Positions 48,241 to 59,503 of a stretch of DNA of 64,000 bases are shown here, in pieces. The notes under the pieces are model-generated. The model ran no database searches and was not told the origin of the DNA. It saw only the letters and a program-made list of their open reading frames with translations. How positions within the stretch are numbered: position 1 is the stretch's first letter; each line of letters opens with the position of its first letter. The position numbers and the translations under genes were made by a program. Source of the stretch: Dipteronia dyeriana (lineage: Eukaryota > Streptophyta > Magnoliopsida > Sapindales > Sapindaceae); assembly GCA_032871835.1 (NCBI GenBank), contig CM065298.1, positions 96,223,891 through 96,287,890 on the forward strand, read 5' to 3'.

Positions 48241-51200
48241 TTAGTGGCTTCTTTTAATGTTAGTGGTCCTGTTATGTATGTATGTAGTATTTAGATTCCC
48301 ATATGTATTAATTCAAATGTATCTAAGTGAAAATCTAATGGATCGAGCATTAATTATAATTAATGCCCATCAAAGTTCTTCCCATTTCCTTGTTTATTAT
48401 TCTATTAAACTTATTAATTAATGCCCATGAATCTTGATTCTTGACTCTTCTAATTAGTTATACAAATTTATTGGAGAAATATTATGGGTCTCACACTCTT
48501 ACAATCATATACACTCAATACATTCAAATTATATCATGTATCACTCAATAAAGATCTAGAAATTAAAAATATTGACATACATGAAGTTTTGAGATTAACA
48601 TTGATATGGTAGTTGGTTCTCTTATATTGAAGTCGAGATTTGGAATAAGCAAATATTAATCTTAATTTCACGGTGATTCTTTTAAAACCGTGAGGTCAAA
48701 TGGATCAAAAAGGATAATAACTCGTTGGTAACAGTGATATTGTGAGTAAACTTTATGAAATTATATATATGTTTAAGGTTTGGCCAGATTTTCCAAGCTA
48801 GACCATAATAGCTAGCTAGCCAGCTAGCTATAGAGTAGAGATGATGAGCTCGTGATTTTTCAATTGAACTTTTTCCCCATTTTGGAAAAACCGAAAAAGA
48901 AATTAAAGAAACCCAAAAAGATTATATAAAGGTGTTTATTCACATTTAAATGTTGGATAAGAACAAGAGGGAGTACAGTATATGCTGGGAGAATCAAATA
49001 GATTTGATTCTCATTTCATGGTAGTTTGAGCTTGTAAAGTTTAAAGTAGGAATTTAAAGACAAAAAGTTAAAGTTTAAATTAATTAAAGATGGTACTTTA
49101 ATTGCATGTATCCGAGACACAATTACGTTAAAAGAAAACATAAAGTTGCAACATTACACAAACATAACCACATCCTAATGCAGACAAGATGCCCCATGTC
49201 CAAATGAGAATAAATTATTAAAATTCCCCCCCAAAAAGCAAGAGACACTTTCGTTTTCTTTTTAATAATTAATAAAGGATCTATCAACATATTAACTTAA
49301 GTTTTAAAAATATTCGACATATCAAGTGCGAGATTCCCGGTATGTAACATTATATCAAAGTATGTTTTATAACGTTACTGGTTTACATAATAACTTTTAT
49401 AATGCTCTCGTCAAATTTTGAGTCTTGATAACCTTGATTTCTAGTTGGACCAATTTCAATTTGAGATATGAGACAGAGGCTGCAATATACAGGAGGAGCC
49501 GAGGAGGTGGGAAGTAAAATTAAATAAAGCAACATGTAGGGGCATAAATGCAAAGATTCCTTTAGGTTTTGAAACCAAGTGATTTTTGTGTTTCAGGCCC
49601 ATCTATAATAGTTTGTCAATTGTCAGTATAGAAGAAGAGTAGAGAAGAGAAAAAATTGAATATGAGAGTGACAAAGAAATACTGCTTATGTTGTGTCATC
49701 ATTATGTTTTTCCATCTGTTTGTCAGTTGACCCCGCAATATATATATAATTAATTAAATTTTGCAGTTTATTATCATTGATTACTCTTAATCTTTGCGAT
49801 AATTTAAATGTCACATACAACCATATCTTGCTTTTGCTTTTGAATTCTCTGAGTTGAGATTATATTAACTATGTATCATTATCTAGAAAATAACTTGTTT
49901 AGCGCACATCCCTTTCTCGGTTCAAGTGGTGTTGTGTATCTCGTCTTCTATTAGCGATGGCCAATGAAGATTTAAATTCCACCGTATACGTTGTATAAAT
50001 ATTTTTGAAGATTCTTATTGTTATGGAAGTAGATATCTACCGATTATAAGAGTAGATCTTTGTACTGCAATATGTAGTGTTTGATTTCGATAAGTCTTGG
50101 GTATTGCCTCTCAGCAGGAGTTAGGAGCGATCCTCTCCTTACCTTTTCTTTTCCTAGTTTTTTTTAAGTGTAAATGAAATATTTAACAAATCTTGATATT
50201 TTCTTTTAAATGTTTGTGTCAAAATCTACTGAAAAGCTATGGAAAAAAAAAAGGACACGAGAGAATTCTGACCTCTCGGAAGACCCTTTACATGTTCAGT
50301 ATTAGATTAAAAAATAATAATAATATGTGTGCCACAGTAAAATTATTACTCTAACATCTCTAATAGATGATTTCTCTTCCTTAATCATATTTAAATTGAT
50401 TTGACGTTAATTGGGTTAGAATATATTGGTACCTAATGATGGTAACGGTTACAAATATTATTCGTAAAACAATTTTTTTAATAAAAACACATTTTACGAT
50501 TTAATAAGTAAATGTGAGATTCAATAGAACTCTTGATCCATGTAAAATTAATCTAGAGTTAAATGAGGCTTTGACCATTAGAAGACTCACAATTATTGAC
50601 AGGAAATTATCTCTAAAGCTTTCTAGGACTCCAATAAATTTCTCTTCCGTTTTTGGATTCAAAATTCATTTCTGATTGTCGGAGAAGAATAGGAGGCAAG
50701 TCCATTACAACTATGCTTACATTTTTTCTGTAATGATTGCTATAGTTTGTGACTAGTCAGACTGACAAACTAAACAATCATCATCATTTTGATTTAATAT
50801 TTCAACAACTGGAGTACATTGTACATATCAAATAGTTATAGTATTACTTGGCTATAAATAACTTTTTCTGGCATTTTCATAGAAAAAAAATCAGACCTAT
50901 TTTGATTTTTAAATATATTATATTTGTATCTAATTTTATTTCATCTGATTTGAACAAATGGGAAGAATCAACTCCAGAGCTAGATATTTAATTATTTTTG
51001 AAAAAAATCATGAATTTAAATGTAATTCACACCACCATTAACACTTTTTTAAAGGAAGTTTAAAGGCAGACAAATAGCAGGTTGTTTTTTTTTGTTTGTA
51101 TTTTTCGTAAACATCACTAGAGCATATATATATATATAAACTTTTAAGTGAGAGATCTTCGATTATAATTTTAGTAAAGATTTTGATAAAATTATATTGA

Positions 51201-52352
51201 ATTTTATGAATTTTTGTATGGTTGATAAATTTATTAAAATATATCTGTTAATACGTACAGTCTAATGTGACAATCAAGTTAAAGAGATAATAAGAGTAAA
51301 CAATAACAATTTATTAAATAAACTGGACTAACGTATTAGATTGGATATATTTTTTAGATAAATATTTTAAAAGGGTAACATTTTCTACCTTTAAAAATAT
51401 TGTAAAAAAAAAATAAAAGTGAGCGGGAAATTCAAAAGAAAGCAGAGGTCTATCCAATATAATAATAATAATAATAATAATAACAACAACGACAATAATG
51501 ATGAAGATCGGAAAAATCAGAGAAATATTAATAAGGTTGACCGTCTCTCATCTCTCATCTATTAAAGATCTGGTTTTACTTGTTCTACGTAAGTTTGCTG
51601 CTCTGCTTTGTGAAATATTTTAGCAGCGTTTGGTCACCACTTTTATGGGATCTGATTTGATTGTCTATCTATTTAATGCTTTGTTTTGGGATTGATGCTA
51701 AACAGAGATCGCATTAAATGATATCAACTGCATTAACAAGTTTTCAATTTTGTGAACAATCATCATCATAAGTATCAACATGATTTTTTTGGTGTGAAAT
51801 ATTCATGTAAAACCGACACTGAATTTGAGATAGTTTTAGACTTTTAGGGTGTGGTTTTTTCATATCGATAGTGTTAACATGTATTTTTTTTTACAATAAT
51901 ACTAATTAACTTTTGTATTTTAATACTACACTTTCATATTTTAAAAGCCAACTTATTTGTTTATTTTCTTTATTGAATTTTCTCAAGGTAATGTTATTAT
52001 GAAAATGGAATGAGAGAGATGTTGAGGAAGTGATTCATGTTTCAGAAGAAAAATCAGAAAGTGTTGGACAGATTCCAGCTACACAATATTCCCGACTACA
52101 CGAAACCACCTAACTCTAAAATATAAATAAATTGGATCTATTCACAAAATTAAACAAAGAAAATTTATAAACGGCTACTATTTTTGAATTTCAAAGTGGT
52201 CCACGAATCCAATCCATCCAAATCCTATAAATCCCAGTTGGTGGGGACCTTAATTATTATTAATAACATTTTTATGTATTAAATGCCCAATTATTTGAGT
52301 GCTACCATACGATGATCATAACTCATTATCACTTATTATATATGCTATTTTA
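48241..52352. other. AT-rich intergenic DNA
   Basis: No gene supported. A tRNA-like/SINE-like piece lies at 49905-50165. A TAATAATAA microsatellite passes into AACAACAAC near 51459-51495. Confidence 0.55.
49905..50165. repeat. SINE-like sequence
   Basis: TTCGGTTC-type and GTTTGATTTCGAT phrases, a GGTTCAAGTGGTGTTG head and a T-rich end resemble a diverged short retroposon. Weak, based on general form only. Confidence 0.25.
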
Positions 52353-54781
52353 GTGATAATTGCATAAACCTCCCCGAGTTTAGGTATAATTGCAGTTAGA
52401 TGGACATTTTGCTTAATAGACCTTCGTTAAAATTAACTGCTCAAGGGCAAAATCGTCAATTTCATTCTTTAATCATTTGTCTAGTAAATCATTTATAAAT
52501 AAATAAATTAATGGAAGAGATCAAAATCTCCTCGCTCAAACGGATGAACGAGATCTCTCCTTTATCATTTATCATTTAATTAAAAAAGTTATTTAAACAA
52601 AAGAAAAAAATGAAATGCAGAAAAACTAAGAATGTTGAAGAATAGGAAAAAAGAAGAAGATAAAGAAGAAATGAAGTGCAAAAAAAAAAAACGAAGATGG
52701 AAGAATTGCTCCTCCATGGAGCAAATCGCTTGGGGAGGAGCAGTTCTTTTACCACCGACGGAGTGTTTCCATCGGAGTTGTTTTGATTAGCGAAAAGAAT
52801 AAAAAATAACACTTTTGGGTTTGTAACAAAATTGATTTTTTGTTTAGGTCTGGATAGGTGATTTTGTTTGGGCGATGAATGGATTAAAGAAAAGAGATAT
52901 TAAGATTTTAGTCCATCTAGTTTACGTTTATCTGAGTTTGGTCCGCTAGTTTTTGGAATTACTAACTTTAGTATAGTAGTTCTCTAACAATACATATTCA
53001 AGTCCCTACCCGTCTAATTCCGTTGGATTTTCGTTGACTTCCATTAGGTCAACAAAGACATTATAGGAAATTTGATCAAAGCTTCTAGAAGCTTTTCATA
53101 AACAAGGGTAAAAATAGTATTTCATAATGTAAAAATTTTAAAAATTAAAAAATATTAAAATAATTAGTATTACAAATAATTAAAAAAAATAAATTAAAAT
53201 ATATAAACAACTAAGTAAAATAATAATAATAATAATGACAACATTTCTCTCTCTCTCCAATGCTCTCTCTCAACGTTCTCTCTCTCTCTCTCTCCTATCA
53301 TCTCGCTCTCTCAACACAATCGAAGATTGACGCTACACCGATTGCGTCTTCTTCCCCGTTTTGTGACCGACGCGACACCGATCGACGATTTTCTTTTCTC
53401 TTCTGTCTTCTTCATTTCCCCATTTTCCAATCTCCGATGGGGATTTCTTGGTTCGATTTTCGATTTTATAGGTTTTTGATAGGGATTTCTTGGTTCAATA
53501 TTCGATTTTCTTAGGTTTGAGTTCGATTAGTATTTTGATTTGGATTTCGGTTTCGAATTTAAGAAAAGATTTAGGGGTTAGGGTTTTTTTTGGCTTACTG
53601 AGTCAAATTTCTTAGGTTTGTGTGGGTGTTATAAAGAGAAGATAGGGATTTTGGTTTCGATTTGGGTTTGTATTTGAATTTCGATTTTCTCCCTGGTGAT
53701 GGTGTTGTTGAATCTGAATGGTGATAGTGTTGTTGATGATGATATACTGGGTTTGATTTTGTTGATTTATTGTTATTATTTTTCATTCATTTGTTGATAA
53801 TGATTTCTTTAAAAAAAAAAAATTAGGGTGGTTGATAATGATTTTCAGGAAAAAAAAAATTGGGTTGTTGACAATGATTTATGGGTGGTTGATAAAATGA
53901 TGAATTAGAAATTATGATGTTATGAAAAAAAAATGAAGATATGTTTGATTTTGGGTTTATGATATCGATTTGGGCTTAATTTCTGGGTTTGAGAACCCTA
54001 AACCCTAAATGTATTAATTATTTAATACATTATTTTTTAATTAGTTTTTTTTTTACATTTTAATTTTAATTTAATTATTTATTTATTTAATTACCATACT
54101 ACCCTTCACCAGTAATCCTAATTCAGGGTATTAATTAAATGTATTTCAATCATTATACCTTAATTAATGGTATTTCAGTCATTGAAACCTCTAACAGTAC
54201 CAACCTGTTTATTTTAACAAAAATCTTAATGGAAGGACTAAAGTTAGTAATTTCAAAAACTAGTGGACCAAACCCCGATAAACGTAAGTTAGAGAGACTA
54301 AAATCTTAATATCCCTAAAGAAAATGAAAGGTTCCAATCAAAAAAAAAAGGCTTTATTTTTTATTTTTTATTTTGAGAATGGGTGATAAATCTTAGGGAA
54401 AAAAAACTTAGATGATAGAGGATTTTCTCTTTTGTTGAAAATGGGAGATGAATATCGAAAAAAAAAATTATGAAGGATTTTTATTCTCTGAAAATGGGAG
54501 ATGATTATGGTAAAAAAAAATATTATCATCAACGTTATTTCAATAATTTTAATTTTTTTATTATATATTATATTATATTCATTTATTATTTATTTTAGGT
54601 AATAAAAGAAAGTATAAAATAATACAAATAGGGGCGTTCGAGTCAATTTATTATAAAAGTTTGGTCAAAGGTTAAGTTTAACGTTAGTCAATTAGTTGTA
54701 GGGGAGGTTTCTATAATTTAAGTGAAAAGTCCATCTAATTACAATTAACTCTAAACTCGGGGAGGTTTGTGGAATTACCCC
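52353..54781. mobile_element. TIR element, PIF/Harbinger-like, interrupted by another element
   Basis: The left end, from GTGATAATTGCATAAACC into TCCCCGAGTTTAGG, and the right end read in reverse, GGGGTAATTCCACAAACC then TCCCCGAGTTTAGA, form inverted repeats of about 60 bp that continue with TAATTG..TTAGATGGAC. TTA stands on both sides (52350-52352 and 54782-54784), a 3-bp duplication as made by PIF/Harbinger elements. Without the nested insertion it is about 1.0 kb. No transposase. Confidence 0.65.
52894..54315. mobile_element. Mutator-like element nested in the previous one, 9-bp target duplication
   Basis: The inverted ends GAGATATTAAGATTTTAGTC and, in reverse, GGGATATTAAGATTTTAGTC continue with TTTACGTTTATC, TTTGGTCC.CTAGTTTTTG and ATTACTAACTTTAGT, about 85 bp. 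TAAAGAAAA flanks it perfectly (52885-52893 and 54316-54324). The interior has a CT-rich leader (53240-53300), a gene-like stretch with short GATTTTCGATTT-type phrases (53330-53780) and a telo-box-like AACCCTAAACCCTAAA (53994-54009). No recognisable protein. Confidence 0.85.
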
Positions 54782-54830
54782 TTATATATATAACTGAAAT
54801 TATGATTATATATATATATATATATTCTAT

Positions 54831-55181
54831 CATAAGGGATCTTTTAATTTAATTTCGGTATGGATCACCAAGAAATCACATTGATTTGATTTTTTTTTAA
54901 TGATAAGTTCATTGAAATCTACCTATGAATAAAATTTTAAAAAAATCCAAGCACTAAAACTATTTTTCTTGAATTTTCTTATATTTCACCAATTTTTTCG
55001 ATGTATCCATATTTTTAAAAATTGAGATAAATAGTTCTAGTACTTGAAATTTTTTCAAATTTTAATCATAGGTAGTTTTCAATAAACTTATCATTCACAA
55101 AAAAATTCAAATCAAAATTCATTCAAATCAATATGATTTCATGATGGTCCTTACTGAAATTAAAATAAGAGATCCCTTATG
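54831..55181. mobile_element. Foldback MITE of 351 bp
   Basis: Almost the whole element is two inverted arms. Left CATAAGGGATCTTTTAATTT and right, read in reverse, CATAAGGGATCTCTTATTTT both continue with AATTTC.GTA.GGA, AAATCA.ATTGATTTGA, AATGATAAGTT.ATTGAAA and CTACCTATGA. Short TA microsatellites flank it, so a target duplication cannot be read. Confidence 0.8.
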
Positions 55182-55225
55182 AGATACTCAATATATATAT
55201 ATATATATATATTATCAGTTCAAAC

Positions 55226-56380
55226 CAGAGGCGGAGGAACATGGGGGCCGAAGGGGGCCATAGCCTCCGCAACCCAATTTTTTTTTTTTTTACAAGTTTC
55301 AAGTAAGGTTCTTTTGTATAATAATATATCGTATATTCAATTAGGCATATGTCCCGCCGTGAGTCTTGTTTTTTATAGCATCTGTTAATCTTATTTGTTT
55401 TTAACTATCAATGTTTAGTCTTGCTACTTTATACTTAAAAATATTATTATTATAAATTATAAAGAAAAACTCACTTATATCTAATTTTATGTTTTCACAT
55501 TTTACATACAAAAGAAAGAAAATATATTGTTTTTGGATTTGATTTAGATGTATTAGTCTATCCTATATATACACTTCTTTTCTTTTCTTTTCTTTTTTCA
55601 ATCTTTCCCTTAAACAATTTTATTCTTTGTGGTGCAAATAAATTCTTCTTATTCTTTAGTGCATCTATCCAAATAATTTCAATTACAAGATTACAAATTA
55701 ATAAATATTTTAGATTTATTTTCATTTTTATATTTGTTATTTTTTTAGGTTATTAATATGATTTTACTATATTTATTGTACTGGTTGGCTATTTAAACGT
55801 TTATTTTTTAAATTTATTTCGATTTTATTATAAGTTAATTTTGTTTGGCCCTCAGAGGCATAACTTAGATGGTAAATAGACGAGCTTGAGACTTGGACAA
55901 ACGACTCTTAAGTCAACGGTTCGAATCTTACCAATTACGAAAAGCTTGAAAAAAATATATGGTAAAAATAGGTAAATAAATAAATGCAATAAATAAAAAG
56001 TTAATTTTGTTTGACATATTAAAACATCAGTAGCTTGTTCTTCTTCTTCAATATCTAGAAGATGACTTCCTTATAAACTCTTTAATTTTGTATATGGAAT
56101 CTTTTTTTTTTTTCCAGTATAAATCACAGTAAAACTTAGTATATATTTGATTGATTGATTTTGGAGATTTAAAAGAGTGACCAGTTCCATTTTGATTCAT
56201 AAAACTGGTATCTATTTTATTTATTAATTAATTTGTTGTATCATTATATACGAGACTAGAGGCTATTACATTTGATTTTTCATTAACTATTTTTAAATAT
56301 CAGTATATTTGTCTTGCGTTAACTTGAATATGTGTTTTTGTCTTGACCCCCCCAAAGCCGAAATCCTGACTTCGCCTCTG
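55226..56380. mobile_element. hAT non-autonomous element
   Basis: The ends are CAGAGGCGGAGGAACATGGG and, in reverse, CAGAGGCGAAGTCAGGATTT. The flanks GTTCAAAC (55218-55225) and GTTCGAAC (56381-56388) match at seven of eight positions, as expected for hAT. The interior is AT-rich and holds a tRNA-like piece at 55855-55990. Confidence 0.8.
55855..55990 (+). repeat. tRNA-derived SINE head inside the hAT element
   Basis: GCATAACTTAGATGGTAAAT resembles an A box and GGTTCGAATCTTACC a B box, 50 or so bases apart, followed by an A-rich tail. Likely a SINE inserted in, or carried by, the hAT element. Confidence 0.5.
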
Positions 56381-56388
56381 GTTCGAAC

Positions 56389-57334
56389 TGATATAAGGTT
56401 TATCGGTTCTTTGTATGTGAGTCATTTGATTTAAATGCTTTAACTTGGTTGTATTCACTTATCAAAACATCTTTTAAATCCAATGGTCCACAATCAAGGA
56501 ACTGATATTCGAACTGACAATAGAAAAACTGATATATATATATATATGTTTAGTGTTTAGTGTTTACTGTACAATACAGTTTATTATCACATTATCTTTT
56601 ATGAAAATGTGACAAGATAGAGAAAGAGAGGAGCGTCTGTTATGGGTAGTAGGGTAGCATATATAGAAAGGGCTGGGATAGGGTACTCTCCATGCATAGA
56701 AGTAGAGCTGTCTTAACATTAACATGAGCGTATATATGAGGTTTTTTTTTGGTCGAGTCGGTCACGAACTACAATTATGTCATGTTACTAACTCTCTTTA
56801 TAATGTTAAAAAGCCCAACAATTTTTTTTGTATGATTATATAATATAAAACCTAGTTCTGTAAGGTTACATTCAAAATTGACCCGACTAAAGAATCATAA
56901 TATATACATATTTAACTTTGACCACTTTAAGACAAAAAAGAAGAACCTTTGACCATAGAAGCAAGTTATAACCGGAGATTAAAAAAAAAAAAAAAGCAGA
57001 CCAAAAGTAGATGAAACAATGGGAATGCACTGTTCTTGCGTTTCTAACAGTGTATAGAAATCGATATCACTTCTTAACAAAGATGACAATACACATCTTT
57101 TCCACATCTGGTGATTAGGGATTCGCGTTTCATATATGGTGATTTCTTTATAAGTATGTATAGAGGGTTTTACTCGGTTAGTGAAAATAGTTATCTAGAC
57201 CACACATGTATTGTCTGATATTAACTGTCCTGTAATAATAGTTGTAAATGTAATAATAATAATAATAATGAATATGATAATAATAATAATAATAAGGGTT
57301 CAAAAAAATAATGGCATATTTTGGGGGGACTTTT
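56389..57334. other. AT-rich intergenic DNA
   Basis: No gene seen. Short TA runs near 56534 and an AAT microsatellite near 57253-57295. Confidence 0.55.
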
Positions 57335-58293
57335 GTGGAAATATCACCACATTAATAAATCATGTTTAAAATGCACCATTTAAAGTGTGGAGACGAAAAT
57401 ACTCATACCATCACTGTCGTTGTGAAGAAAGAGAGAAAAGTAAAGAGATAAAAAGTGAATCGATGGCTTCATTTTCACGGTGACGGTACCGGAACTTGAA
57501 AACCAGTGTCATCTGGAGAGTTGAACAGAATGAAAATGGGTTAGGTTAGAGTTTTGTATTTGTTGAAAGTTGTTGGGGAAGATGAAATAGAGTTTTATTT
57601 GCATTCGAGTTTTTGTTTTTCGAGATTTTGACATGTAATCGAGCTTTTATACAGAAGTTCGAGCTTTTGTATAAAATCTCGGAGCTTTTATAAAAGCTTA
57701 TAAAAGCTCGGATTGAGCTTTTATATAAAAGTTCGGAGCTTTAAGATAAAAGCTCGGTTCGAGCTTTTATAAAAGCTCGGAGCTTTTATAAAGAAGTTCC
57801 GAGCTTTTATAAAACCTTCGAGCTTTTATAAAAGCTCCGAGCTTTTAAAATATCGATCCGAGTTTTTATAAAAGCTCCGAGATTTTATAAAGAAGCTCGG
57901 AGCTTTTATACAAGCTCGGAGCTTTTATACAAGCTCGGAGCTTTTATACAAGCCCCGGGCTTTTATATTTCAGATTTTTTTGTAATTACATTTCCAGTCT
58001 TGTAAGTACTGATAAGAAAAAAAAAACTCGACCCCCGAATGCTTCTGCGTGCCCCCACTGATAATGTTATGATGTTTGACCTCAATTGGAGGTCTGTTAA
58101 ACAGACATTTATGAAGAAGATGAAAGAATAAAATCTTCAAAATTTTAAAGTAAGAGTTGATTGAAGTACAAAGACAACTTTTAAGGGTATTTTGGGCAGT
58201 TCACAATAATATGTACATTTTAAACTTAAGTTATTAAACTAGTGACATCATCACAACACAAGGAAAAAAGGTGACAATCCTCACCATTTCCAC
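57335..58293 (+). mobile_element. Palindrome-rich TIR element, expanded copy
   Basis: The ends are GTGGAAATATCACCAC and, in reverse, GTGGAAATGGTGAGGATTGT. The flanking segments (57360-57470 and 58050-58285) match the element at 33683-34285 in opposite orientation. The middle (57639-57970) is a long array of AAAAGCTC/GAGCTTTT units, which makes this copy about 350 bp longer. No clear target duplication; the superfamily is probably Mutator-like from the GTGGAAAT ends, but this is not settled. Confidence 0.7.
57639..57970. repeat. Tandem array of palindromic units (about 18-20 bp each)
   Basis: Some seventeen units of the type CGGAGCTTTTATAAAAGCT stand in tandem. GAGCTTTTATAAAAGCTC at 57761-57778 is a perfect 18-bp palindrome. 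Three nearly identical CGGAGCTTTTATACAAGCT units close the array (57898-57953). Every unit contains a TTTTATA-type core. Confidence 0.9.
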
Positions 58294-58371
58294 TAATAAT
58301 AATGTAAAGAAATCAGCTTTTTTTAAACATTTTTTTTTGAATGAAAATAAAGGGTAATGTTATTATTTTTA

Positions 58372-59503
58372 GGGTGAAAATCATTTTCATCTCTTTAGTT
58401 TAACCTATCAGTCATTCTAGTTCCTCAAGTTTTAGAATTCCTCCATTAGGTTCTTCTATTAACATTTTTGTTAAAAATTAGATGTCTAACATGAACAGAG
58501 AGCAAAATGACCATGTTGCCCTTGATCTTTTATAGAGATCTAGAATGGATATCCACCATTCATCTCATGAGATGGAGGATCTCTACCAAATCAAAAGTTT
58601 TTTTTTTATTCTTTGGATTTGATGGATATCCAAACCAAATCCAAAGAACAAAAAATAATAATAATCAAACCCTAGCTCTATTAGACCACTACCACCATGA
58701 GACTCACTCCTCTAACATCTCATTATCATTATCATCATTCTTATCATCATTCTTATCGTCATTATCAAACCCTAGCCACCCAAACCCGTTGCCACTCTTT
58801 AACTACCACAACCAACCTATAACTTCTCTTCTCTCTCTCCCTGAATCTCTTCACTAAACCCATACAATTAGCATCACCACTCAAACACAATCTGGGAGGA
58901 ATCTCCCTCTCGGTAAATCCTTCTATCTGTCTCTTTCTCAAGAATCACATACTTTCTCTCTCTCTCTCTCTCTCTCTCTTTAAACCCTCGCTCGTGAATC
59001 TCCCTCTCTCTATTTAAACCCACAATTGCGAACACGATCTAGTCAAGAACACAATTTGATGGTATGGGTTGATTGGGCAACGAGTGTGGTTTGATTCGAC
59101 CGTCTGCTAATTCTCGTTTGTTGTTGGTACAATTTTGCCGATGGTTGTGGTTTGTGTGGCTTTAATTTGGCCACTGTGGTTTGACAATGGATGTGTTTGG
59201 TAGGTGTAGTTGATGGTGGGGTTTGGTGATTGATGTTGAATATGGTTGGTATGGGTTTATGATGATGGTGATTTTTGGAAAAGTGAGGATGAGGTGACTG
59301 GTTGTGAAGAACGAGAGAAGAGAAAGAAGTGGGAGACAGTGGGAGACAACAGCGTTGGTGGTGGCCAACGACAACCGAATTGTGATTGATGATGGTGGCT
59401 GGAACTGGGTTTGTGTTTGGATTTGGGTTTGGGTGATTGGATTTTAGGGTTAGGGTTTGGTGATTGGAGATGGATGGTGTTGTGGTTATAGGTTGAAGAT
59501 GAT
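58372..59503. mobile_element. TIR element cut by the second Tekay/Del insertion
   Basis: The left end GGGTGAAAATCATTTTCATC, then TTTAGTTTAACCTATC and TTAGAATTCCTCCATTAGGT, is the same terminal repeat as the right end of 8206-9399. The interior has ATCATTCTTATCATC repeats (58725-58765), a long CT run (58950-58980) and a G/T-rich gene-like stretch (59050-59500). The right end is displaced beyond the retrotransposon that starts at 59504. The 116- and 157-codon ORFs here are low-complexity and not credible genes. Confidence 0.55.

Noticed and set aside
57639..57970. CRISPR array
   Set aside because: The units are contiguous palindromes with no unique spacers, the DNA is a plant genome and there are no cas genes.
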